Assembly (NCBI GenBank): GCA_902496505.1
Contig: CABVBB010000108.1
Span: 1 to 7,064 of the forward strand
Length of the DNA stretch: 7,064 nt
Direction: 5' to 3'
From: an uncultured Peptococcaceae bacterium
GTDB lineage: Bacteria; Bacillota; Peptococcia; Peptococcales; Peptococcaceae
The notes below the pieces were generated by a model. That model saw only the letters and a program-made list of their open reading frames with translations, searched no databases and was not told the DNA's origin. Shown here piece by piece: positions 1-5,497 of the stretch (position 1 is its first letter; each line of letters opens with the position of its first letter). The translations under genes and the position numbers were made by a program.

Positions 1-366
1 GGCCATATCCTCCACTTGACCGCTGATAGCGGGACGGCTGTCAGGATCGTCCATCTCCCGGCTGGTGCGGCTGTCGGGATCATTGTAATCGAGATCAGCG
101 GCGGTATAAGGCTCCTGCGGTACGATCTCGTACAAATCGGCGTCCAAAGTCTCTGCCGCATATTGGGCTAACGTTTTGGTATGGCCGGTGGCCGAAAAAT
201 AAGCGACCAAGATGTGTGCAGCAGCATCCTCAGCAGGAGACGCCGAGTCGATGGTCTCTTGGACAGTGGTCTGGTTAGGGGACACATCACTTTGGCCAGG
301 ACTTTCTGCCGCGCCGCAGCCAGTGAGGCCCAAATGCAGGACTAAGATCAAGCAAATGGGTTTCAT
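1..366 (-). CDS. Flavodoxin-family lipoprotein (3' end beyond window)
   Basis: The first 122 residues are visible and the C-terminus lies outside the window. Residues 1-17 form a short lipoprotein signal peptide: a Lys at position 2, a hydrophobic stretch, then the lipobox L14-T15-G16-C17. The mature protein should therefore be tethered to the outer face of the membrane. A Ser/Ala/Asp/Glu-rich linker (about 18-50) leads into a flavodoxin fold. There, strand ILVAYFS (52-58) is followed by the phosphate-binding loop SATGHTKT (58-65), which holds FMN in this family. The following DLYEIVP and the [15 protein letters not shown] segment (95-114) resemble the Flavodoxin_4-type family. The start is the ATG 8 nt after AAGGAG (375-380), 19 nt past the upstream aldo/keto reductase stop, so it is the last visible gene of the operon. 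It is likely an extracytoplasmic one- or two-electron carrier; the partner is unknown. Family assignment is firm, role inferred. Confidence 0.9.
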   Translation of the reverse strand, partial: MKPICLILVLHLGLTGCGAAESPGQSDVSPNQTTVQETIDSASPAEDAAAHILVAYFSATGHTKTLAQYAAETLDADLYEIVPQEPYTAADLDYNDPDSRTSREMDDPDSRPAISGQVEDMA

Positions 367-385
367 TTTCCTCGCTCCTTATCAT

Positions 386-1255
386 CTATAGACTAGTCAG
401 TACAGGATCCTGCAGATAATGGTAGACACGCTTGACTTCGCTGGGCTTGCGGGTATCGAGCATGGAGGGGCAACCCTTATCCACCAATGCGATGCGCGCC
501 ATATCATCAGCATCCAGCTCAAAATCCCAAATAGCCAGGTTTTCCTGCATCCGCTCAGGATGCACGGACTTAGGAATGACGATGACCCGCTGCTGAACAT
601 TCCAGCGCAGGATGACCTGAGCTGGTGTCCTACCGTGTTTGGCTGCGATCTCCGCCAAGATGGGTTCATCAAACATTCCCTTGAGCCCCTCAGCATAAGG
701 AGCCCAGCCCTGCGGCTGTACGCCTAATTCCCGCATCAATTGGAGCTCGTCCAACCGCTGATAATGAGGATGACGCTCGATCTGATCGATGTGCGGCAAG
801 ATCTCGGCATTATAGCAGAGATCTAAAAGTCTGTCAGGCAGAAAATTGCACACACCGATGGCGCGGACGCGTCCAGCCTGATAGAGCTCCTCCAGCGCCC
901 GCCAAGCGCCGTAATAATCACCAAAGGGCATATGGATCAAATACAGATCGAGATAGTCCAGTCCCAGCTTTTGCAGTGATCCCTCAAATGCCTGCCGAGT
1001 CTTGTCATAGCCCATCTGCTGGATATAGCACTTGGTAGTGACAAAAAGTTCCTCCCGTGCCACACCAGAACGGCGGATAGCTCGACCCACTGCCTCCTCA
1101 TTTTGATAAGAACTGGCCGTATCCAGCAAGCGATAGCCTATATTGAGTGCCTCTGTCACAGCCTGTTCGCAGACTGCCGGATCGGTCATTTGAAAAACGC
1201 CGAAGCCTTCTAAAGGCATGGCAACACCATTATTTAACATGATCGAATCAACCAT
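386..1255 (-). CDS. Aldo/keto reductase, NAD(P)H-dependent
   Basis: A complete 289-residue cytoplasmic oxidoreductase of the aldo/keto reductase superfamily, which reduces aldehydes and ketones to alcohols with NAD(P)H. The length fits the bacterial AKR5-like group. The catalytic tetrad is visible: D45 and Y50 in LLDTASSYQNE, K75 in TTKCY, and H108 in LIHMP. The GVCNF segment (N137) and DQIERHP (Q158) match the usual GxSNF and NQxExHP cofactor-stacking motifs, with Cys in place of Ser. IPKSVHPERMQEN (227-239) is the motif that binds the 2'-phosphate or adenine of the cofactor. The ATG at 1255 overlaps the MFS gene end by 8 nt and has AAGGAGGT at 1264-1271, which argues for translational coupling. 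The neighbouring flavodoxin, exporter, cupin and decarboxylase-like genes suggest a role in reactive carbonyl or electrophile detoxification. The substrate cannot be read from the sequence. Confidence 0.95.
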   Translation of the reverse strand: MVDSIMLNNGVAMPLEGFGVFQMTDPAVCEQAVTEALNIGYRLLDTASSYQNEEAVGRAIRRSGVAREELFVTTKCYIQQMGYDKTRQAFEGSLQKLGLDYLDLYLIHMPFGDYYGAWRALEELYQAGRVRAIGVCNFLPDRLLDLCYNAEILPHIDQIERHPHYQRLDELQLMRELGVQPQGWAPYAEGLKGMFDEPILAEIAAKHGRTPAQVILRWNVQQRVIVIPKSVHPERMQENLAIWDFELDADDMARIALVDKGCPSMLDTRKPSEVKRVYHYLQDPVLTSL

Positions 1256-2441
1256 AGATCTTGACCTCCTTGATCTCGCCGCCTAGGACAGACGGCTTAT
1301 CCTGTGCTAGTTTGAGTGCAGTGGCCGCAAAGCCCGCTGCGATAAAAATAAAAGTGCCGCACAACGCATAGCGCGTGCCCATAGCGGTGATGAACAGCCC
1401 GCAGATAAATGTACCGAAGGTGGTGCCCAGATTGGCCGATGTCAGATAGAGGCCATTGGCAAATTCCGGCGCTTCTGCACCTGCTTCGGTGACCAGATAC
1501 TGATTGACATTCGTATTGATGCCGGCCAAAGCCCCAATGAGCACCGACGCGAGTGCTGCAGCTGTCAGCTGACCGCCTGTCAGAAACAGCAGCCCGTAGG
1601 CCGCCAAAAGCACAAAGGGCAGCAGAAAAGCTGTCCGCCTGACATCCACTGTGAGAAGCCTGCCCGCGATCATATTGCCCACGATATTGGCTGCGCCGTA
1701 GAGCATCAGCAGCAGACTGACCGCTCCAGCCTCCAGCACCGTGACCCGGCCCAGAAAATCAGAAAAGTAGCTGTAAAAGCCAAAAATAGCGCCGTTCAAA
1801 AACAAAACGATGCTGACAGCCAGCAGCATAGCAGGTTTTCTGAGCACGCCCAGCTGCTGGCCGTAGGAGAGGGCTTCTGCCGCAGGCATGGCGGGCACGA
1901 AAAGCAGCGTCAAGACCAAGACGGCCGCATTGACGGCGGCAAAAAAGAGCATGGCCGCCGTGAAGGAAGTATTGGCTGCGATCAGATTGGTCACCGGCAC
2001 CCCCAGGACCATGCCTGCGGACACGCCGATGAACACTTTGGATACAGCCTTGGCAGATTCCGCTGACGGGACGGCCCGCCCTGCCTCTGTGAGCGCCATG
2101 GAAACGTAAGCCGGATGAAAAGCCGCCGGCAGGATGCGCGCAAGCATCAGCACTGCAAAATTGGGCGCAAAAGCGGAGAGGATATTGCTGATGGTGAATA
2201 TCCCCCCAGCTGTCAGCATCAGCGTCTTGCGATCCATCCGCGAGCATAAGAGCGGCATGGTCGGCCCGGCGGCAGCCACCACCAGAGCAAAGCCGCTGAC
2301 CAGCCAGCCGGCACTGGCAATGCTCACGTCAAAACGTTGGGCGATCATCGGCAGAATGCCTACGATCCCCATCTCTGTATTGAGGATGCCAAAGACGCCC
2401 AGCGTCAAGATCAGGATCAAACGTCTGCTTTGCTTAGTCAT
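1248..2441 (-). CDS. MFS transporter, DHA1 drug/metabolite exporter type
   Basis: A 397-residue integral membrane protein with about 12 hydrophobic helices, of the AraJ/PbuE-like branch of the major facilitator superfamily (proton-driven efflux). Helix 1 carries the branch signature NTEMGIVGILP, with E23. A degenerate motif A occurs around R68-M-D70-R71-K72, and R102 in ARILPAAFHP sits at motif B. The GVSAGMVLGVPVTNLIA segment in helix 5 is a motif C-like Gly/Pro-rich antiporter signature. I chose the ATG at 2441 (MTKQSRR). It has a G-rich stretch about 8 nt upstream and overlaps the preceding lipoprotein gene end by 8 nt, whereas the in-frame ATG at 2465 has no ribosome binding site. The last 8 nt overlap the aldo/keto reductase start. 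It may export the compound or product handled by that reductase; the substrate is unknown. Confidence 0.92.
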   Translation of the reverse strand: MTKQSRRLILILTLGVFGILNTEMGIVGILPMIAQRFDVSIASAGWLVSGFALVVAAAGPTMPLLCSRMDRKTLMLTAGGIFTISNILSAFAPNFAVLMLARILPAAFHPAYVSMALTEAGRAVPSAESAKAVSKVFIGVSAGMVLGVPVTNLIAANTSFTAAMLFFAAVNAAVLVLTLLFVPAMPAAEALSYGQQLGVLRKPAMLLAVSIVLFLNGAIFGFYSYFSDFLGRVTVLEAGAVSLLLMLYGAANIVGNMIAGRLLTVDVRRTAFLLPFVLLAAYGLLFLTGGQLTAAALASVLIGALAGINTNVNQYLVTEAGAEAPEFANGLYLTSANLGTTFGTFICGLFITAMGTRYALCGTFIFIAAGFAATALKLAQDKPSVLGGEIKEVKIYG

Positions 2442-2934
2442 GCAGCTGATCCCCCGCTTCCTCATAGGCTGAGATAGTGATCATGCCCGTCAGCTTGGCG
2501 ATGGACTCCTGGCCGCTCACCGCTTCTCCCAGCGCATACAGGCCGCTATTTGAGCTGAAATCATCGTAAAACATCACCACATCTCCCCAAGGTGCATAAT
2601 ACGCCAGCACACCGGCCCCCTGCGCATCATCAGCCGGCAAAGCATCGCTGGTATCCAGCTTTTGCGGCGGGTAGAATACTTTTTCATTGGTGCTGAAATT
2701 TTCCACCGTCAGCGACAAGGGCAGCTGCTTGTATAATTCTTGTGCGGCCTGGCTGTGATCCAATTCATAGATCACCGCATAGTCTTCTGATCTCACAAGG
2801 ATCTGCATCGTTTCCTCTTCCTCATCGCTCAATAATGCTGCAGACGATGTCGCCTGCGCGCTGTCTGCTGTTTGGGTCAACGGACCACAGCCGGTGAGGC
2901 ATGCCAGCAGCACGATCGTTAGTAATTTGTGCAT
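2434..2934 (-). CDS. Cyclophilin-like-fold lipoprotein
   Basis: A 166-residue predicted lipoprotein. Residues 1-16 are a signal peptide ending in the lipobox L13-T14-G15-C16, followed by a low-complexity Ala/Ser/Thr linker and a run of acidic residues (D37-E41). From about 43 to 156 the protein matches the bacterial cyclophilin-like-fold family: QAAQELYKQLPLSLTVENF (62-80), NEKVFYPPQKL (83-93), GVLAYYAPWGDVVMFYDDFSS (108-128), and LYALGEAVSGQESIAKLTG (132-150). This is a beta-barrel related to cyclophilins; peptidyl-prolyl isomerase activity has not been established for this group as far as I know. The start is the ATG 8 nt after AAGGAG, with the upstream small gene ending 16 nt earlier. Family members are often found beside flavodoxins or fused to them (recollection), and the same operon here carries a flavodoxin lipoprotein, so the two may cooperate outside the membrane (inference). 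Confidence 0.8.
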   Translation of the reverse strand: MHKLLTIVLLACLTGCGPLTQTADSAQATSSAALLSDEEEETMQILVRSEDYAVIYELDHSQAAQELYKQLPLSLTVENFSTNEKVFYPPQKLDTSDALPADDAQGAGVLAYYAPWGDVVMFYDDFSSNSGLYALGEAVSGQESIAKLTGMITISAYEEAGDQLHD

Positions 2935-2950
2935 CTTCCTCGCTCCTTTA

Positions 2951-3190
2951 TCAATTTTTCTGTTCTTCCACGCTGCGGATCACATGATCCAGGACATCCA
3001 CTTTTCTCTGCGCAGCGTGCAGCTCCTGCATGAGCAAACGCCGCTGTCGGTTCAAAAGCCGCAAAAGCTCCGGCCTCCGTCCCTCCTTGACACAGGAGAG
3101 GCATTGCTTCTGCCCGTCTTCCTCCAGGCCGCAGTCAGCCAGGGCGTCCTCTAAATATAAATAAGCCGCAGCAGTTTCTTTGATCTCCAT
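2951..3190 (-). CDS. Small helical hypothetical protein, first gene of the operon
   Basis: A 79-residue soluble protein of unknown function. Residues 1-36 contain three cysteines (C20, C30, C33). Residues 40-76 look like one long amphipathic helix with heptad-like leucines (ELLRLLNRQRRLLMQEL, then VDVLDHVI), reminiscent of the C-terminal dimerisation coiled coil of MerR-family regulators, but no DNA-binding helix-turn-helix is present. It has no signal peptide or membrane segment. The coding call is supported by AAGGAGGC at 3197-3204, 6 nt before the ATG, by its place directly downstream of the divergent promoter region, and by the 16-nt gap to the lipoprotein gene. I recall similar roughly 80-residue proteins beside LysR and aldo/keto reductase genes in clostridia. 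It could be a redox-sensing or partner-binding small protein; that is speculative. Confidence 0.8.
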   Translation of the reverse strand: MEIKETAAAYLYLEDALADCGLEEDGQKQCLSCVKEGRRPELLRLLNRQRRLLMQELHAAQRKVDVLDHVIRSVEEQKN

Positions 3191-3204
3191 CCTCCCGCCT
3201 CCTT

Positions 3205-3240
3205 CGCGATCATTATAACGGCGGCCATTATAAATCGCAA
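3205..3240 (-). promoter_or_regulatory. Proximal candidate -10 elements for the leftward operon
   Basis: On the minus strand two perfect TATAAT hexamers occur at 3227-3232 and 3212-3217. The second is preceded by TTGCGA (3235-3240) at a 17-bp spacing. Initiation from it would start around 3205, leaving almost no leader before the ribosome binding site. The first would give a leader of about 30 nt but lacks a good -35. Which one is used cannot be decided from sequence. Confidence 0.4.
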
Positions 3241-3243
3241 ACA

Positions 3244-3274
3244 GTTATAAAGAATCATTTATCATCGTTGTCAA
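3244..3274 (-). promoter_or_regulatory. Distal candidate promoter of the operon, TTGACA-19-TATAAC
   Basis: The minus strand shows a perfect -35 TTGACA (3269-3274) and a 5/6 -10 TATAAC (3244-3249) with a 19-bp spacer, longer than optimal. Its -35 lies inside the LysR-type inverted repeat and overlaps the -35 of the divergent lysR promoter. A long spacer is compatible with a promoter that needs an activator, which is an inference. Confidence 0.45.
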
Positions 3275-3283
3275 GCATGATAA
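3259..3283. promoter_or_regulatory. Putative LysR-family operator (T-N11-A box)
   Basis: TTATCAT (3259-3265) and ATGATAA (3277-3283) are perfect 7-bp inverted arms with exactly 11 nt between them, the classic T-N11-A arrangement bound by LysR-type regulators. Inside, TTG and CAA extend the symmetry. The site sits between the divergent LysR gene and the operon and covers both -35 elements, consistent with autorepression and control of the operon. Confidence 0.65.
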
Positions 3284-3296
3284 GAAGCGTTATACT
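3268..3296 (+). promoter_or_regulatory. lysR-type gene promoter, TTGTCA-17-TATACT
   Basis: TTGTCA (3268-3273) and TATACT (3291-3296) are separated by 17 bp, each matching the sigma-A consensus at 5/6. Transcription should begin near 3303, giving a leader of about 28 nt before the LysR-type start codon. The -35 lies inside the putative LysR operator. Confidence 0.7.
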
Positions 3297-3330
3297 AGAG
3301 CTAGCTGAATTTTTATAAGGAGTGAACGCG

Positions 3331-4218
3331 ATGATCGAAACACGGCTTTTATATTATTTCCTCGCTGTTGCCCGCGAGCAGAACATCACCCGGGCCTCAG
3401 AGCTACTGCACATCACCCAGTCCACACTTTCCCGACAAATGATGGATCTGGAAGAGCAGCTGGGCAAGCAGCTCTTTATCCGCGGCAAACGGCGGCTGAC
3501 GCTGACTGAGGAGGGAAACTTCCTGCGCAGCAAAGCCCAAGAAATATTAGAGCTCATGGATAATACCGAAACAGCTCTGCGCAGTGATGAGGATATCCTG
3601 AGCGGAGACATCCGTATCGGCTGCGGTGAGACATACGTTATGGAAATGATCGCGGAGCTTTTCGCCCAGTTCCATGCGCAGTATCCCCATGTCCGCTTCC
3701 ACACCCACAGCGGTGACGCGGACACTGTTCTCGAGCGGCTGGACAAAGGCTTAGTCGACATTGGCTTATTGTTAGGCCCTATTCGTCAAGAAAAATATGA
3801 CTATCTGAACCTCCACCTAAAGGATACCTTCGGCCTCTTGCTGCCCAAAAACTGTCCGTTGGCTGCCCAAGAGACCATCAGCATCGAGCAGCTGAAGACA
3901 CTGCCGCTGATCTTATCTGAGCAGACTTTTTCCGGTCACCAGGAGTTGGAATGGTTCGGCGTGGATCAAGCGGCACTGCACATCGTCGCCACCTACAATC
4001 TGATCTACAATGCCACTTTTATGGTGGAAAAAGGTCTGGGCTATGCCCTCTGTCTGGACAAATTGGTCGTCACCCAAGGCCGCGACCTCACTTTCCGCCC
4101 TATCACGCCCGACCTCTCTGTCGATCTCTATATGGTCACCAAAAAATATCAGACTTTTTCTCCCGCAGTGAAAGCCTTTCTTGCCCAGCTCAAGGCGCAC
4201 ATCATGCCGGAAGCGTGA
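3331..4218 (+). CDS. LysR-family transcriptional regulator
   Basis: A 295-residue DNA-binding regulator of the usual LysR length. The N-terminal winged helix-turn-helix spans about residues 4-62, with the recognition region ITRASELLHITQSTLSRQMMDLEEQLGKQLFIR (19-51), very typical of the family. A linker helix (about 62-88) leads to a periplasmic-binding-protein-like effector domain (about 91-290), starting with GDIRIGCGET and including VDIGLLLGP (142-150) and LPLILSEQTF (191-200). The start is the ATG at 3331, 8 nt after AAGGAG (3317-3322). The in-frame GTG at 3322 overlaps that site and is not preferred. The gene is divergent from the aldo/keto reductase operon and shares a promoter region holding a T-N11-A inverted repeat, so it is likely the regulator of that operon and of itself. 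It has its own terminator downstream. The effector is unknown, perhaps a carbonyl or aromatic compound. Confidence 0.95.
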   Translation: MIETRLLYYFLAVAREQNITRASELLHITQSTLSRQMMDLEEQLGKQLFIRGKRRLTLTEEGNFLRSKAQEILELMDNTETALRSDEDILSGDIRIGCGETYVMEMIAELFAQFHAQYPHVRFHTHSGDADTVLERLDKGLVDIGLLLGPIRQEKYDYLNLHLKDTFGLLLPKNCPLAAQETISIEQLKTLPLILSEQTFSGHQELEWFGVDQAALHIVATYNLIYNATFMVEKGLGYALCLDKLVVTQGRDLTFRPITPDLSVDLYMVTKKYQTFSPAVKAFLAQLKAHIMPEA

Positions 4219-4224
4219 CATGCC

Positions 4225-4277
4225 AAAAGACCGAAGGAAACAGCAGTCCGCTGTTTCTTTCGGTCTTTTGCCTTTTT
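4225..4277 (+). terminator. Rho-independent terminator of the LysR gene
   Basis: A 20-bp stem pairs 4225-4244 with 4250-4269, with a single G-U wobble and a 5-nt loop (AGTCC). It is followed shortly by five T residues (4273-4277). It begins 6 nt after the LysR stop codon. Confidence 0.9.
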
Positions 4278-4301
4278 GGGAGGTCATTTTCTGATCATAG
4301 A

Positions 4302-4317
4302 CGGGAACCACTTCCCG
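4302..4317. other. Small inverted repeat between lysR and the HPP gene
   Basis: CGGGAA (4302-4307) and TTCCCG (4312-4317) form a 6-bp stem with a 4-nt loop. No T-tract follows, so it is not a terminator. Its function is unknown and it may be chance. Confidence 0.3.
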
Positions 4318-4359
4318 CACTTTCTGGCTCCGATCCGCTCTCTTGGTCGTTCGTCACCC

Positions 4360-4394
4360 ATGTTACCAACATTTGCCGCCTGCTTTGCTATACT
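4360..4394 (+). promoter_or_regulatory. Extended -10 promoter of the HPP gene, with small upstream dyad
   Basis: TGC directly precedes TATACT (4389-4394), making an extended -10 element (TG at 4386-4387). No good -35 is present at 16-18 bp, as expected for extended -10 promoters. About 18 bp upstream of it is a small palindrome, ATGTT-ACC-AACAT (4360-4372), which overlaps the position of the missing -35 and could bind an activator (inference). Confidence 0.6.
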
Positions 4395-4425
4395 AAGGCC
4401 ATAATCTTAAGAGAAGGTGATCTCC

Positions 4426-4890
4426 ATGAACAAATTTTCCCCGCAGGCTCTTCGTGAGCTTTCTCTGACGGCTGTCGGCACGTTGTTGGGCATCGGTACG
4501 GTGACCTATTTATCCGTACAGCAGGGCATGCCGCTTCTGATCGCATCCTTCGGCGCCAGCGCCGTCTTACTATACGGCGTTCCTGATGCCGCCATGGCCC
4601 GTCCCCGCAATGTCTTGGGCGGCCATTTCCTCAGCGCCCTGATCGGCGTCAGCTGCTATCAGCTTTTGGGCGATACGTGGTATGCCATGACCCTGGCTGT
4701 CACGCTGGCCATCGTCTTCATGCTCCTCACCGGTACAGCTCATCCGCCAGGCGGCGCCACCGCTTTGGTCTGCGTATTGGAGCACGCCAGCTATAGTTTC
4801 GTCTTCCTGCCTGTCCTCACCGGCGCGCTCATCCTCACGATCTGGGCGCTCCTCATCAATCGTCTTCGCCAGCCAATGGCGGAAAGCTGA
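4426..4890 (+). CDS. HPP-family integral membrane protein
   Basis: A 154-residue membrane protein of the HPP family, named for the His-Pro-Pro motif seen here at 106-108 in GTAHPPGGATAL. The other family block, ASFGASAVLLYGVPDAAMARPRN (40-62), is also present. Five hydrophobic segments can be drawn at about 14-32, 37-52, 66-82, 87-103 and 124-145, matching the compact bacterial form. Some cyanobacterial and plastid relatives have been reported to transport nitrite across membranes; whether this one does is not determinable here. The start is the ATG at 4426 with AAGGTG 6 nt upstream. A GTG at 4417 lies inside that ribosome binding site and is rejected. It is flanked by terminators on both sides and has its own promoter, so it is probably monocistronic. 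Confidence 0.9.
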   Translation: MNKFSPQALRELSLTAVGTLLGIGTVTYLSVQQGMPLLIASFGASAVLLYGVPDAAMARPRNVLGGHFLSALIGVSCYQLLGDTWYAMTLAVTLAIVFMLLTGTAHPPGGATALVCVLEHASYSFVFLPVLTGALILTIWALLINRLRQPMAES

Positions 4891-4907
4891 CTCTCGCCCC
4901 TCCTTTT

Positions 4908-4933
4908 GCTCGCCCACGCGGCGGGCTTTTTTT
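4908..4933 (+). terminator. Rho-independent terminator of the HPP gene
   Basis: GCTCGCC (4908-4914) pairs with GGCGGGC (4920-4926) around a 5-nt loop, including one G-U pair. Seven T residues (4927-4933) follow immediately. It lies 18 nt after the stop codon. Confidence 0.85.
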
Positions 4934-4965
4934 CGTTTGGACGCAAAAAAAATCGAGCCAGCCTC

Positions 4966-4996
4966 TTGACTTAGAGTGAACTCCAAGTCATATCAT
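4966..4996 (+). promoter_or_regulatory. MerR-family-type promoter/operator (19-bp spacer) of the cupin-decarboxylase unit
   Basis: The -35 TTGACT (4966-4971) and -10 TATCAT (4991-4996, 5/6) are separated by 19 bp, the diagnostic over-long spacing of MerR-activated promoters. Nested between them is a dyad with 11-nt arms: TGACTTAGAGT (4967-4977) and ACTCCAAGTCA (4980-4990), 10 of 11 positions paired around a 2-nt centre. The core CTTAGAGT/ACTCCAAG resembles operators of the AdhR/NmlR subgroup of aldehyde- and electrophile-responsive MerR regulators (from memory). A third half-site-like TGACTCTAA lies at 5002-5010. Confidence 0.8.
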
Positions 4997-5011
4997 AAAG
5001 CTGACTCTAAA

Positions 5012-5035
5012 ATGCCCTACTCCATTTATGGGCAT
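5012..5035 (+). other. Hairpin in the cupin leader
   Basis: ATGCCC (5012-5017) and GGGCAT (5030-5035) form a 6-bp stem with a 12-nt loop in the roughly 70-nt untranslated leader downstream of the MerR-type promoter. There is no T-tract. It could affect leader stability or be chance. Confidence 0.3.
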
Positions 5036-5075
5036 AAAAACCCTGTCTTGGCAAATCAAAAAGGAGCTGATCGTT

Positions 5076-5479
5076 ATGAGACCCGATCTCAATGTTTTCC
5101 CCATCGGCGAAAAAAACACGGCCTTCGCTGATCATTTCAGCGGCCAAAGTTATTTGAACATGCTCACCACTGAGGGCGTCCCAATTGGCAATGTTACCTT
5201 CGAGCCAGGCTGCCGCAACCATTGGCACATCCATGAAGCCCTAAAGGGCGGCGGACAGATCCTGCTCTGCACAGCCGGCGAGGGCTGGTATCAAGCTGAG
5301 AGCCTGCGCAGAAGCTACATCCTGGCGATGTGGTCGTCATCCCCGCCGGCGTCAAGCACTGGCACGGCGCAGCCAGAGACAGCTGGTTCGTCCATCTGGC
5401 GGTAGAGGTGCCCGGCGAAGCTAGCCAGACCCAGTGGCTGGAAGCGGTCGACGAAAAAGATTATTGGGCTTTGCGCTAG
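5076..5479 (+). pseudogene. Small cupin-domain protein, disrupted by a -1 frameshift
   Basis: The first 75 residues (5076-5300) match the small single-domain cupins that accompany carboxymuconolactone decarboxylases. They run NVFPIGEKN, then SYLNMLTTEGVPIGNVTFEPG, then cupin motif 1 GCRNHWHIHEALKGGGQ (45-61) with metal-ligand-type H51 and H53. In that frame the protein then degenerates and stops at 5403-5405. In the -1 frame, from 5300 to a TAG at 5477-5479, the expected C-terminal half appears intact: EPAQKLHPGDVVVIPAG, KHWHGA (cupin motif 2 with its His), and WFVHLAVEVPGE. The shift lies at GCTGAGAGCCT (5295-5305) and fits loss of one G from GAGGAG, or of 4 nt. The start is the ATG with AAGGAG at 5061-5066; an in-frame ATG at 5028 has no such site. 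Because both halves lack other damage, the break is recent or a sequence error. Function is unknown: a metal-binding isomerase, dioxygenase or detoxification partner. Confidence 0.85.
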
Positions 5480-5497
5480 AAAAGGAGGTGCCGCAAA

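Noticed and set aside
43..111. Repeated DPDSR in the flavodoxin, possibly an internal duplication
   Set aside because: This Asn/Asp-Ser-Arg-rich stretch followed by DxxxRPAI is a usual feature of this flavodoxin subfamily, so it needs no duplication to explain it.
1759..2247. 162-residue minus-strand reading frame inside the MFS gene
   Set aside because: It is an out-of-frame shadow of the exporter, rich in His, Arg and Cys in an implausible pattern, and has no ribosome binding site or family resemblance.
2442..2465. Eight-residue N-terminal extension of the MFS protein
   Set aside because: There is no ribosome binding site before the ATG at 2465, and MTKQSRR followed directly by helix 1 is the normal start for this family.
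3322..3330. GTG start for the LysR protein
   Set aside because: The GTG overlaps the AAGGAG ribosome binding site itself; the ATG at 3331 is correctly spaced.
5028..5075. Longer cupin N-terminus starting at the ATG at 5028
   Set aside because: No ribosome binding site precedes it and the ATG falls in a leader hairpin, whereas the ATG at 5076 has AAGGAG 9 nt upstream and begins where the family's conserved sequence begins.
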